DNA of 64,000 nucleotides, from the NCBI GenBank assembly GCA_027382625.1, contig JAJKFJ010021831.1, positions 1 to 64,000 on the forward strand, given 5' to 3'. Below are positions 38,012 through 50,555 of the stretch, one piece after another. The notes below the pieces were generated by a model that saw only the letters and a program-made list of their open reading frames with translations, was not told where the DNA came from and made no database searches. Positions within the stretch are counted from its first letter, which is position 1. Each line of letters opens with the position of its first letter. The translations under genes were made by a program, and so were the position numbers. The stretch comes from Tetmemena sp. SeJ-2015 (lineage: Eukaryota > Ciliophora > Spirotrichea > Sporadotrichida > Oxytrichidae).

Positions 38012-40737
38012 TCAGTTTTGTGATGTTTTAACATTTAATATCTTGAGTTACCCTTGTTAATCCTGTACTAATAGTGATAATCCCTTGAAAGTCTTAGAAT
38101 AACTTCTTTCAGTACTCTATTTTTTATTACACATCTTATTCGCACTAAGCTATTCTTATTACTATTATTTATTTTGAACAGTATTGACTCTGCCTAAAAC
38201 TCTATCTCCTTCCTCCAAGGCATAAGGATCTGAAAGCATGCAAACCTTAGACTTTAATGCCCCTATAAATAACTCTTATCTCATACAATTAGATTCATTC
38301 ATTGCTTATTTATCGAATGTAGATTCATTTTTATTAGCAAGAACTCCAAATCCATAAATACTGTTAAGTTTCGTATATATCTGAGTCAAATTACTTGGAA
38401 AGAAGAAGTGTGATATTTCTGCATTCATTCTATCACTAAATTTACTAAATTTGCGAAGAATTTAAAGTGTCCTATGATTAAACATGTAATAGCTAAATTA
38501 ATCCCTCAATAGCACTATCTCGTCACTCAGAATATCTAAGTTTTCCCATTTCATTAGCGAAATCTTTTAGGCCTTAAGATGGAAGTCAATCTAGCTGCTT
38601 TTAATTATCTAAATCTTTGAAAGGATTAGGTTATTATCGATTGCTAGTATGTAGTCTGTTTCCAAAATGGATTTAATATTGGTAGTTACTCTAAACAACT
38701 TCATATAGTAATTACATTTATTTCTCCCAAATGGCTAATATTTGTAGTCCATCTCTTGATTGAACTTCCCTTTTTAAAATTTATATAGTTTGAGATTCAT
38801 TTTTCGGTTGTAAGATATGAGCACGAAATCTTCTTCAAAATATAAAGCGGAGACACCATTTTCTGGCATCTATTAAATGAAGTTTCCGCTTTAAATGTCA
38901 AATACTTAAGAGTTGAGATGCAATCTGGACTATTCTACGAAAATGAATGTGGGAATACTTTGAAGCTGAATTAGAAGTTTCAATTGTATTATTTCCTCTC
39001 CATATTCTAGGTTATAGATATCAACAACTTAAGAATTTGATCTCTATAGAGCTATTATATTCTCAGAATTAAATTCTAGAGCTTTCTCATAATAATCATA
39101 TCTCTTGTTTTCTAAAATTATAGAATCTTAAAACTCTAATTTCATAACCTTTACCTCCTTTTAATTGGTTAATACTTCATTAGAGAAGTTTTATATATTC
39201 TCTTCAATCGCATCTAGTTACTTGCCTATTTCATTCACTTAAATTTTCTATCTTTCCATCATATTCTCTTCATCCTTTTTATCTTGATCTTTGTGTATTA
39301 TAAAACTCTCTCTTAATTCTTAAATCTTAAATGCTTAAAAATTAAGAATTTATTCAACTCTGCTCTAAAGTATTTTGAACTTATTGTCTATCTGATTGTA
39401 TCTATTTAAAATTTGCACTACATCTTTTGAATCGTCTTGATTTATTTCAATCCAAGAAGGTATGTTTTAATTTATTTTGTCTTCCTATTCTTCATAGATT
39501 TAAATTTATTCGTATGGAAGATCAACTTCACACATACTTTCATCGTCTTCAGATTTCTCAGTTAATCTTTAAGTTCAAGAAACTGTTATTCTTAATTACC
39601 TAAAATCCATAAGTCAACTTTCTTTTCTTAGTTGTATTCTTGGAAGCTTTCAAAAGGAATTTTTAATGAAGAGTTAGGTAACTATATCAAATTTTGATGC
39701 TGGTGAAAATGCACCTATGCTATTTCAATTGATTTTTTGCTACATATTTCACAAACATGAGAGTTTTATTCAATCTAAGAATCATTTTAATTATCTCCTA
39801 TTTAAGCATCATTATTTTCATTAGAGTTTGCTGTTTCTCTATGAATCTTTTGAATGTGAAATATTTTTTGTGAACTTTTAATCGTTTATTTCTCTGCTTC
39901 TTTTACTTTAATTTCTTAATCTCTTTTATACTCCTCATAATCTGTGTAATCTTTTCTATTTGATGCATTTAAGGTTTGTTAAATGGGTACACACATTCCT
40001 TATAAAGTATTAGTGTCGCCACCCTAATTATTTAATTTGAAAGAGTACACTCCAAATGAAACCTTCCTATCTCTCAAGTCTATTCTAATCTTTGGCTTTT
40101 AAATTGGATTCGCCTGCTCTTGCTATTTGCCTGCTTTAGAATCTTGAATTTTTTCTTTTTTTTTAGTCTTGCACTTTTTTTCTTCTTTATTTTGTTTATT
40201 TGAATCTATGGTGTTCTTAATTTATTTGGTCTCCTTCTCTGCATTTATCTCATCACTTATTTATTTTGAGCTGATAATCTTTTGCGCTATGTTTTTATCT
40301 TTTTGTGGCAAGATTTTATTAGAGCCTTCTTCTTTAAAAATATTTAAAAGTTGATCGTGTTAGTCCACTCCAAAATTTGCGTTTTAGTTAAATTAATTTA
40401 TCTGGTGAGGCTAATAATTTATATTTGGGTAGTGTGATTCACCATAGTGCTGATTAACAATTACATTAGGATGGTAGAAGAATTAATGAGGAGGATGGGC
40501 CAATAGTGGATGTGGAGGATAAAATTAGTACTGCTACATTGAAGGATGAGAAAACTGCATTAGAGTTTCAAGTGTTGGCTACATTTCAAAAGGAATTTGA
40601 GGAAAGTTAGGGGATACCCCCATATTACCAAATTGATTTTGAAAATTAAGATTAGCCTTGGGATATTAGTCTTTCTTCATAAACTAATCTAACTTAGTTT
40701 AGTGCTTCTAAGCATTAGATACAATTTAATTTTACAT
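38012..40737 (-). CDS. group III protein: Gln/Pro-rich N terminus, CxxC-His motif, coiled coil, propeller (902 aa)
   Basis: The frame from the ATG ending at 40737 (MQNQIVSNAQKHQTKLDQ) to TGA 38012-38014 is complete after removing one 17-base intron (39567-39583): 2709 coding bases, 902 codons plus stop. Residues 30-140 are Pro/Gln/His/Tyr-rich, 150-330 basic. HVCEICSKKSIEIAQVHFHQ is a likely zinc-binding motif (Cys-x2-Cys with nearby His). Coiled coil follows to about residue 560, then a propeller with MNLKLYKFQKGKF, LETDYILAIDNN, SNLTQIYTKLNSIYGFG. It ends with a conserved SKVCMLSDPYALEEGDRVLG stretch. The intact reference for group III. The function is unknown. Confidence 0.82.
39567..39583 (-). 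other. putative 17-nt intron
   Basis: Minus-strand GTTTCTTGAACTTAAAG, 17 bases. It contains a TGA in the downstream frame, and its removal joins NQEQ to QLTEKSEDDE in frame over the whole 902-codon gene. It is the shortest of the tiny introns proposed here. Confidence 0.6.
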
Positions 40738-41062
40738 TTTTTTTGTTATAATAGTTAAATCATGGCATTTAATATAAGGACTTTACTTTAAACCTTAAAT
40801 GTTTAAATTGTATCCAAATTTTAGAGAAATAAAGATTATTTTTTAAATTAAAAATTCAATTTATAATCTTAAAAATTCGAATTTTTTAATCTTCTTGTTA
40901 TTCTTACTTAATTAAATCTTAAAGTTTAGATACGTTTTTTATTTTAAAAAATAGTTATTTCATATTTATTTTAAAAGATTATATAAATTTACAAAAATAG
41001 TTAATTAAAAAAAAAATATTTATTGAAATAAATATTTTAAATAAATTAAACTAAATTCTCTT
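40738..41062. other. AT-rich spacer
   Basis: 325 bases, nearly all A and T. No gene seen. Confidence 0.5.
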
Positions 41063-42769
41063 CAAATTTCAATGTTATATTCAATATTTTAAGATTTTAG
41101 TCATTCTCACTTAAAACTAGCACCTGCACCTATTTTTCAAAATTTAGACTCTCATTTTTATTTCTAAGTTACCTGATGATTTTAAATCGCGACTCATCTA
41201 TCCTGCTGGAAGCCCCTCGATGGACCTTTTCTTAGTAAGTCTACAACCTCTATTCTATTGCTATTGTAATTATATCCAAGGCCGATTGGTAAATTGTCTA
41301 CATGAAATTCATAAGGTAGACCTATAAATCGCGGACCATTTTTAAGATTGATAACTTATACCTGCAATCCAGTTTTAAAATCAAGAACCTCGACCATTGT
41401 ACTCTCCAAAACTATGAAGTAATTATCATCCACTTAATAGTAATTTTCAACTCTCGGAGATAATCGCAATTTCTGAGGCAGTTTTCAAATCTTTGTTAGG
41501 CTATTGAGATCTTATACAGAATCAAAGAGGAACAACTTAAAGATTGAGCAATAAACTCTACCACATCTTAATTCTCTCGTTGATCTATTTCGTCTTTATC
41601 TATTCTTGTAAAATTCAACCATTTATAATTTGAAGTAGTGAAGAGAGGATGGCACTACTAAATTACATATTCTGAGTCAATCCACTTAAAAAGCAAGAGT
41701 TTCCCTTGAGTTTCTCCGCCAACAATAATTAAGCCAGGGCTCAATTATGCACAACTGAAAATCTATTACTTGAGTATCTGTATCACTTCTGAACTTTTCG
41801 AAAGGACGATATTATCAACTATAACTCGATCTTCATCAAGAACAACAAATGAAGGGGCAGGTATCCAGTGTAAATATTTTATTGAGGATAGTTTCATCAT
41901 TTGTAAATTAAATAACATCAAACAAATCCTATCCAGCTTATTTGGCTACAATTATTTGATTGTTTATTAACTCTATGCTTTCTATTTTATTCAGCTCTTT
42001 GATATTTTAGATAGAGCAGTATATTTATAGTTGAGTTGAAAGTTCTAGCTAGTTTTCTTTGTCCTTAATAACATCTCTTAATAAATTAGAATATTGCTTG
42101 ACCATTTTAGTGAGATTAGTAACTTTTAAGATTTCTTGTGATAGAATGACTTGAATGATTAAACCTTATCTTCCTCATTGTTTTCAGATTCTAAGTCAAC
42201 CTTACACAGTGTGCTTTTCATCTTTTGAGGCATTATAGTTTGTCCTCTGTCAAAGAGAACTTGTACCCTATGATTTAGAACTTAAATTTTAGTCTTGAGG
42301 TTTGCTTCATAAGAATTCAGACTGCTTCTTGCAACATATAATCTATTAGTCTCTGTCGCATACTCTTTAACCATGGCTCTATTTTAGTAAATTCAGTCTA
42401 AGGCTCTTCCTCTCCATTTTCACCCTTAAATCTTCTTTCCTCTGACTGTGTTTTGACTTGTTCCATCTTTTTTATATTGACTTTTTTCTTTGACTCATCT
42501 AGCTTAGGCCTGCCTCTTCCTCAAGACTATTTCGGCTTAGTACTATCGCTTTCCTCTTATTTTAATGATTGCAAATTATCATTTTCCGGGTTTTAGATGT
42601 CTTTTTAATCAGTTTATAATTATTCTCCTTCTTCTTATTTAGTTTCTTCATTTTCTTTTTCCTATGTTTTCTGGTTAGGCAGCAAATATTCTGGTTCATA
42701 GTTTGCTACACTTTAATTGAATTCAGAGATTTCCATATCACTCTCTAAATATTAATGCGCTAATTACAT
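41063..42769 (-). pseudogene. group IV family member, heavily broken
   Basis: From the ATG ending at 42769 (MQLAHQYLESDMEISE) pieces collinear with the 43-52 kb paralogues can be followed to about 41.06 kb. They include an AT-hook (GRGRPK), a coiled coil (TKIQVLNHRVQVLFDRG) and a propeller (VEVLDFKTGLQVQVINLKNG, IEVVDLLRKGPSRG). The path needs at least four single-base frame changes plus an in-frame TGA directly before the AT-hook and another TGA at 41194-41196 before the last 45 codons. With so many lesions this is the clearest pseudogene of the array. Boundaries are approximate. Confidence 0.75.
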
Positions 42770-43385
42770 TTTTTAAAAAGTTATTTAATTTATAAAAATT
42801 GAGTTATCAAAAGATATATTTACTAATTTAAATGTCGAATATTCATTCAAAATTAATTAACTTCTCATTTACTTTACAAAGCTCACATAAAAAATACAGA
42901 AATTTTTTTTCTAAGATATTGGAATTTACAAAATTAAATTTTTTAAATGCAGATCTAATCATTAAAACTTATTAAATACTAAAAATAAAATCGAATTTAA
43001 AAACCAAAGGACTGAATAAGATTCTATCAAAATACTTTCTCTCCCTTTATCTTCTATTCTCTGCTTAAACTTTTAGATTTTTATATATAGCTTTTTAGAT
43101 TTGAAATTTTAAATCTGTGTGTTACAATTTCAATGTTTATTTTAAAACTTTAAAAAGAATCTAAATATAAATAAGAGTTATTTTAATTACGCCTCAGAAT
43201 TGCTCAACCTAAATTATATTAAATTAACTCTCAAATTATTAACTTCTTGCTTTAAGATATTACTCCCAAAAATTTGAAAGAAATAATTTGACAAAGTTAT
43301 TGAAAATTTTATTTTTAAAAAAAACTATAAATATAATAAACCTGATGCTTTACTTAGAATTATTGAATTAAAAATAGCTGTTTTC
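42770..43385. other. AT-rich spacer
   Basis: 616 bases of AT-rich DNA. No gene or repeat recognised. Confidence 0.5.
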
Positions 43386-45070
43386 TCAAATATCAATTGT
43401 AATATTCATGATTTTGAAGCTTTAGTTTGTTGATGATTATACAAGAACCTATATTTATTTCTCATAGTTTAGACACTGAGTTTTCATTTTGATATTCTTT
43501 ATTGGTTGGAACTATTAATCTATTTTATTTGAAGAACCCTAGTAGCCTCTCTTGAGGAAATCTATCACCTCTACTTTATTTAATTGCCTGTTAAAAACTA
43601 ATCCCACTGGAAAATTCTCTCCATGGAAATCAATTGGCACTCCCACAAAATCCACACTACTCCCTAAATTCACTGCCTATATAAATAGACCACTATTAAG
43701 ATTTATCAGTTCCGCTGAGATCCCATTTAGAACAATAATATAATCATCATTAACCTACATGTAAGACACGAACTTACCACTTAATTTTAACTTTTAGATA
43801 GATTTTAAATCTGAAGGATTGAAAGATAATTTATATAGCGACACTCCCCTTCCCTGAGTCTCTGCTAAGATTTCAATCGTTTAAGATTAATTCTAGGTTT
43901 CCTTCATTAATTTTTAGAGTTTTCTCCACTAGTAATGACTTGTGGTAAAGGTATTAGTAGATTCTTGTTCTATATATTCAGAACCCGACCAACTCAATAA
44001 TTGAAGCTTACCACAAGTATCTAAACCTGTTAAAAGCTTTCCTTAATCTATATTTAAGCAGCATTAAATCTTTTCACTAAGCGTCTAAAGTAGATCTGAA
44101 TTTCGAGAGAATACCAAATTATCAATGATAATTCTGCCTTCATCCAAAGTTATACAAGTAGGATAGTCATCTACTGTGAAGATTTTTAAAAACCTTCACC
44201 GTCAATAGATACTTTCAAAAAATCAATGAGAGTTTGACCCTAAATCTTAGCTGCGAGAATATCATCATTTATGAAATTAATACTCTCATAATTTTCAAGT
44301 CCATAAGCAGGCATAATTGAGCAATTAACTTCTAATTGAGTTGAGAAAATCATATCACTATACGTTTCCTTAATAATATCACTAAGAAATAGCGCATACT
44401 AATTTATCTTAGTAGTGATTTAATTGAGTTTATCTTGCTCTTGAGACATGAATTTTTAAAATTCATCAATCAGATGGTTTTCTTAATTGAAGTCCTATTA
44501 AATTTTACTCATTATGCTTTTTATCTTTAAAGGAATAACTGTGCGTCCTCTTTCTTATACCTATTCTATTCTGTAGTTGAGCGTTTACAGCTTAGCTTTC
44601 AAATTATTCCCAAGCTCATTAAGATTATTCTTTGCATGAGCCAATTTATTTGAATCTTAATTATATCTGCTCATTAACTCTGAGAATTATGGATTCTCAT
44701 TTTTCAAATCAAGGAAATTCTCAAATTTTAATCCCTCTTTGACTATGCTTGCGCTTAAATTCGTATTTTCTATATATTTCTCAGAATTTTTGGGTCTTCC
44801 TCTTCCTCATACGCTTTGCTTGCTTGTTCTCTTTTTATCAATTTAATGAGGTTTATTTTGCTTAAGAGAGTATTAATTTCCCTTTATTCCTTTTTGTGGT
44901 TCACCTTTTACGAGTAAATTTGTTCCAAGCTCCGATTTCAATGAATTTTTTATTTCATAGTCATTATTTAGGGTGTCTCCTCTTTCCTCATCTGAGTTTA
45001 TTAGGGTTTCATTTGGCTCTGAAAATTCTTGATCAAATTCTTATTTCAAATAATCTAAGTTGTATGACAT
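43386..45070 (-). pseudogene. group IV family member with TGA before the AT-hook and one frame break
   Basis: The frame from the ATG ending at 45070 (MSYNLDYLKQEFDQEFSE) to TGA 43386-43388 matches the 46.1 and 50.6 kb genes end to end. The N terminus is acidic. A basic stretch carries the AT-hook GRGRPKNSEKYIE, then coiled coil (LNELGNNLKAKLQTLNYRI) and propeller (MQVNDDYIIVLNGISAELIN). There are two lesions. TGA at 44807-44809 is codon 88, immediately before GRGRPK. A run of five T at 44183-44187 is six in both paralogues, shifting the frame. Both could be mutations or sequence errors. Confidence 0.72.
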
Positions 45071-46061
45071 TTCTTGCAAAAATAATTATGCTTAATAATT
45101 TATTGTGCATACATATCGACTACTTGGATATTCGAATCTAATATAATTTACATAAAAATATTTTAAGAAGAAAAGTAATTTTTAAAAGATTTCTTAAATT
45201 ATACTTTAATTTTTGAATATAACCTTATCATGCAATAAATCAGAAGAAATTTTAGGGTTTATAACTAACGTCTGTTTAATTTTGTAAAAATAATCTAAAT
45301 TTATTTCATTTACTATTCGCATATAATAGATTTAAAGTAATTAAAAATGCACTTACTTAAATACTTTAATGATAACCATAACGCAATATTGCATTAAATT
45401 TATTCTCAATTTATACTTATTTATTTTAGAGGAAATAAGAATTTGATTTGGATAATTTATTCATTAGAGATGTTTCTAAAACGTATGCAATTATTCCAAT
45501 CTTATACAATGACTTATTTTATATTTAAATTATTAGAAGCATTAGGAGTAAATCTATATTCAACAAATAGAAATTGTTAATAAAATATTTTAAATTAAGT
45601 TAGTAATTCAAGACAATGTTTAAAAATGATCTTAGGTCAGAAAAGATAATATATTCTTTGAGCTGTTAAATTTAACTTGCAAAAGATGAACTCAAAAAAA
45701 AAGAATTTAGTACTTATTTATCAATTATTTTAATTAAATAGATACAGTTGCAGAGTATAGTTTACATTTTAGTTTTAAAATAAAATTAAAAGATTTAAAA
45801 TTCCACACACTAAGACAAATTAAAAAAAATAAATTTTTAAGCAAAAATTAAATATTTTTATTTACTCTAGGATATTTATTAAATGACAAAATATGCTTTG
45901 TTATCGCACTAATTAAAAGTGCTATTCAAAATTGTCATAAATCAATAAAAATGAAATATTTAAAAGGATATAAAATAGTAACTATACAAAAAAAATAAAA
46001 AAAGAAGTTACAATTTATCAAATATCAACAGTGATAATCATATACTTAAAGCTTTGATCAG
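45071..46061. other. AT-rich spacer
   Basis: 991 bases, AT-rich, between two group IV genes. Weak open stretches only. Nothing recognised. Confidence 0.5.
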
Positions 46062-47699
46062 TCATGACTAAACAATAACTTGCATTCGTTTCTCATAGTT
46101 TAGACCTTGACTTTGCATTTTTATCATCTTTATTGGTTGGAATTGCTATTCGCTATCTATAACATTTGAAGAGCCCTAGTACCCTTTATTTAAGAAATCT
46201 ATCACCTCTACCTTATTCAATTGCCGGTTAAAAATTAATCCCACAGGAAAATTCTCACCATGAAAATCATTTGGCACTCCCAAAAAATCTAAACCGCTCC
46301 CTAAGTTTACAACTTATATTGATATACCAGAATTAAGATTTATCAACTCAGCTTAAATCCCATTTAGAACAATCAGGTAATCATCATTAACCTGCATGTA
46401 AGATATAGATTTCCCACATAATCTCAGCTTCTAGAGAGACTTAAAGTCCGAAAGGTTGAATGATAATTTATAGAGTGAGACTCCACTACCCTGAGTTTCA
46501 GCTAAGATTTCATATGTCTATGATAAGTGCTAGCTCTTCTTTACTATTTTTTGGAGTTTTCTCCACTAGTAATTACTTGTAGTAAAGGTTTTAGTAGATT
46601 CCTGTTCAATATATTCAGAACCCTACCAACTCAATAATTGGAGCTTGCCACAAATATCTAAACCTACTAGAAGTTTCCCTTGAGAAATTTATTCACAGCA
46701 CTAAATCTTTTCATTTAGAGTCTAAAGAAGTTCTGAATCTTGAGAAAATACCATATTGTCTATAATAATTCTGTCTTCGTCCAAAGTTATACAAGTAGGA
46801 TAGTCATCTACAGTAAAGATTTTTTAAAAGCCTTCACCGTCAATTGATACTTTCAAAAATTCTATAAGATTTTAGCCTTATACCTTAGCAGCGAGAATTT
46901 AATCATTTAGAAAATTAATGCTCTCATAATTTTCAAGTCCATAGGCAGGCATTATTGAACAATTAACTTCTAATTAAGTTTAAAAATTCATTTCACTTTA
47001 CTTGTCCTTGATAATATCATTAAGAAATGAAGCATATTAATTAATTTTAGTAGTGATTTAATTGAGTTTATCTTGTTCTTGAGACATGAATTTTGATAAT
47101 TCATCAATTAGAAAGTTTTCTTGGCTAGAATCTTTTTTTATTTTAGTCATTATACTATTGACCTTATGAGGAATAACTGTGCGTCCTCTTTCTTACACCT
47201 ATTCTATTTTTTAGTTGAGAATTTACAGCTTGGCTTTTAAATTATTGCCAAGCGAATTAAGATTATTCTTTGCCTAACTCAGTTTATTTGAATCTTATGT
47301 ATATCTGCTCATTAACTCTGAGAGTGATGGAATATCATTTTTCAAATCAACAAAATTCTAAGTCTTTGATTCCTCTTTGACTATGTTGGACCTTAGATTC
47401 GCATTTTCTATATATTTAACCGCAATTTTGGGTCTTCCTCTTACGCATGGCTTATTTGCTATCTTTTTCCCTATTTAAGGGGGTTTATTTAACTTAAGTA
47501 AGCGTTAATTTCCTTTTATTTCTTTTTATGGTTCACCTTTTATTAAAATACTGCTTCCATGGATAGAGTCCAATTAGTTTTTGGCTTCAAAGTCATTAAT
47601 TAGAGTATCTCTTTCTAAATCTGAGTTTATGAGGGTTTCATTAGGCTCTGAAAATTCTTGATCAAATTCTTATTTCAAATATTCTAGATTGTAAGACAT
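46062..47699 (-). CDS. coiled-coil plus propeller-like family protein, group IV, AT-hook (545 aa)
   Basis: The frame from the ATG ending at 47699 (MSYNLEYLKQEFDQEFSE) to TGA 46062-46064 is uninterrupted. The AT-hook region reads KPCVRGRPKIAVKYIE, suggesting DNA binding to AT-rich minor groove. Coiled coil (LNSLGNNLKAKLQILNQKI) and propeller (DDYPTCITLDEDRIIIDN, FHGENFPVGLIFNRQ) follow. Relative to its paralogues a one-base loss at the stop truncates about 14 C-terminal residues; the lost tail (DQSFKYM...) is still readable beyond the stop in the next frame. It is part of the 4.5 kb tandem duplication. Confidence 0.82.
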
Positions 47700-48488
47700 T
47701 ATTATGAGTGAAGATTGATTATGAATAATATTTTGTTGAAGTTTAAATATCGACTGCTTGAATATTTGAAACTGAGCTAAATTACTTAAAAAGCTTATAT
47801 GAATTATAGTCATTTTAAAAATAGCTGATCTGAAAAATGGCTTTCACATTTATCTGGATAATGGAAGAAGAAAACCTTATCTTTGATGTAGTTTTAGTCT
47901 CTATCTGTAAAATCTATTCTCTAATCTTTAAAATAAGTCACTCAAAATAACTTTCGCACTCGATGTTTCATTTGAATTCAATTCTTTTTAGAGAAATAAG
48001 TAGTCTATACGGTCGGATTTGAAGAAACCTTACCCTTTATTCTGTATTAAATTATTACCTATATTATTCAATTTTTAATTATTCTCATTTGATACTTATT
48101 TACTTTGAAGAAAAAAAGAATTTTATTAGGTTAATTTAATTAATGAGGATTTTTAGAGGTGTATCTAAAACTTATATCATCATTCCGCTCATATAAACAT
48201 ACTTTATTTTATCAAAGATTATTATTATTATTTTTAAAAAATGGTATAATTTAAGGTAAGTAATAATAAGGTTACTTTTTTTAAGTGTATAATTTAACTT
48301 GGAAAAAAATCCTAAAAAAAGAAATAATGATTCTTTTTTAATTATTTGAAATTTAATAAATATATTTATAAGGCAAAATTAAAATTATTTAAAGTCACTA
48401 ATCTTGTTATTGTCCCAATTTTTAATTTAAAATTGAAATTGAAGTTTAGATAATCTATTAAAAATTAAACTATTTTTGATATGATAAA
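47700..48488. other. AT-rich spacer
   Basis: 789 bases between the group IV and group V genes of duplication unit 1. No gene seen. Confidence 0.5.
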
Positions 48489-49799
48489 TCATTATTTAAG
48501 GGCTATTTTCAAGCAGGAATAAACATTAGTACTTGGGTTTCTCACTATAACCTTAGTGTGGTTTGTCTTTTCATTAGCCTCCAGTACTTATACAACTTCC
48601 TAATTTTCAAATCCTTCAAGTTTGGCGCTACCCTCGTAAACATTAAGTGGATCGAAGATTTCAACCTGTCCCAACTTTTTATTGAACAGTTGAAGCAAGA
48701 GAGAATCCTCCAATATACTAAAAACCAAGAAGACTTTTATCGTCTAGATATTAATCGTTTTAACTGTGCTTCCTTCATTGGAGTCAATAATTTTGAATTT
48801 CTTATTTTCGTATTCGACTAACACCTCCTCACTATTTAGTCTATAAAAGGACTTAAATTCTTAAGCGAGTACCCATTTGTATGCTTCTTCTTATAAATTA
48901 TCGTCATCTAAAAATCTCATAACCATTAAGCATCTATTGTATCCTTCAAATTCTACCAAAAGGTAGTCTTCATCTTTTTTATGGAGACCAATCATACTGA
49001 TATCCTCATCAACTATATGGCATCCCAAGTATTTGTAAGTCTTGGAATCCTGCTCCCATTTGTGGACTTCAATTTTGTCTGACTCCTCTTCTGAAACATA
49101 CAAATAGTCTCCCGAAGATGTCATGCAATTTACGTCTTCATATTCAAGTGTTTAAATTTTCTCAAAATTAGTGAGAGTGTAAATAACACAATCGATTATT
49201 AAATGGCGACTGTTTCTTGAAACTGCTGCAGGGAATTATTTCAACTGAAGAAGCGGCTTCATATGATCATTCTCAAAATTTTCATCTGCGAAGTAAAGTT
49301 CATATATTTCCTCATTGATAACTTTTGTCACAATAATGTTGTCTTTGTAGCATTTGATACTCTCAACCTGCTTAATGAATCTTAAGGGGGTAATTTTTGC
49401 CTCTATTTAAACTTGATCTTTGTGGCTTATATCCATTAAAATCCCATTTCTAAAGTTTTGGAGATAGTTTTTGTTGAGTTCCAAGGTTCTAATGATGGAT
49501 TCTGCTTTCTTGATTTCTTTGTTGATTTGTTCCTGAGTCATTTGAGATTATGTTTCAGAGGTTTGAAATTTTTTCTATCCTTTGATTTTAGGTCCTTTCT
49601 TGACAGCTAGAGCAGAATTCTTAGCGACAAATGACTTTTAGCTTTGAAGGATCGAACTAATTTTGTCATGGGATTTTTAGAAATGTTTCTGAATATCTCC
49701 AAAGAAGAGAGTTCTTGTATCCTGCAGCAATTATTCTGCTTACTATTATCTTGCCTTTAAGCTTTAGAGAATATCAATATCAAATTTTGAAGATTGCAT
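48489..49799 (-). CDS. coiled-coil plus propeller-like family protein, group V (436 aa)
   Basis: Intact frame from the ATG ending at 49799 (MQSSKFDIDILQSLKARQ) to TGA 48489-48491. Residues 1-130 are helical with a basic patch (AVKKGPKIKGQKKFQ). Residues 140-436 are propeller-like (NSRHLIIDCVIYTL, MTSSGDYLYVSEEESDKIE, KLGQVEIFDPLNVYEG). The paralogue at 53.0 kb is about equally long. Within about 42 bases near 48.70-48.74 kb it differs from the paralogue by paired insertions and deletions that shift and restore the frame, giving TIKVFLVFSILE instead of DDKVLLGFQYIG. No functional motif is recognised. Confidence 0.85.
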
Positions 49800-50555
49800 T
49801 TTAACTTATTATATTTATTTAAAATGGATTTATATGCTTCTAATAATTACTATCACACTTATAAAAGCACTCTCAGTGAAAATAAATATTCAAACATCTC
49901 ATAAAGAATGTCAAAGTTTATTTATATTATTTAATTTGACTTTATAATTATACTATTTTCAAATATTTTTTTTCATAGAAGAAGATGAGAGATTAAGTTA
50001 TTGACTTTCGCTATATATTTAAAAGCTTAGTTTCTGGAACCTTGCTTATTAATAGAAAAAAAATATTTGAATTTCAATTTATATGTTCGACTATTGAATT
50101 GGGCTTGACTTTATTTTCTTTATATTTTGGGCTAAATTTTACTTATTAAACCTCAAAATTGTGGTTCATTATCCAATAAATTATGTTTATTTTTCTTACT
50201 TACTGTAAAAGGATATTAATTATATCAAAAGTTTATTTATAGTTACAATATTTCTACGCCATTATAAAATTGACAATTTTGTTTGAAAATTAAAATAAAA
50301 TATTTAAAGTTCCATCCTCGAAAAAATTAAATTTTGAAATTACTGAGAAAAAAAAACTTTCCTTATTTTATTGAATCTAAAATATTTTACTCTCATTGAT
50401 ATTTTATTGAATAAAATAATTTGTTTCTTTTATTTCAATTATACAACTTTAAAGATAGATTGAAATTTATATAAAACCAATACATATGAAATATTCTTAA
50501 GGATGTAAATTTGTATTTCAACTTAATTTTTATAAAAGGAAGGTATGATATTTTT
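49800..50555. other. AT-rich spacer
   Basis: 756 bases at the junction between the two duplication units. No gene recognised. Confidence 0.5.

Larger units (their letters stand above)
46062..49799. repeat. tandem duplication, unit 1
   Basis: Contains a group IV gene followed upstream by a group V gene. The same pair in the same order and spacing recurs at 50556-54287. Offsets of gene ends (46062 to 50556, 48489 to 52980) are both close to 4.49 kb. The coding parts align over their full length; the spacers have diverged. Confidence 0.85.
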
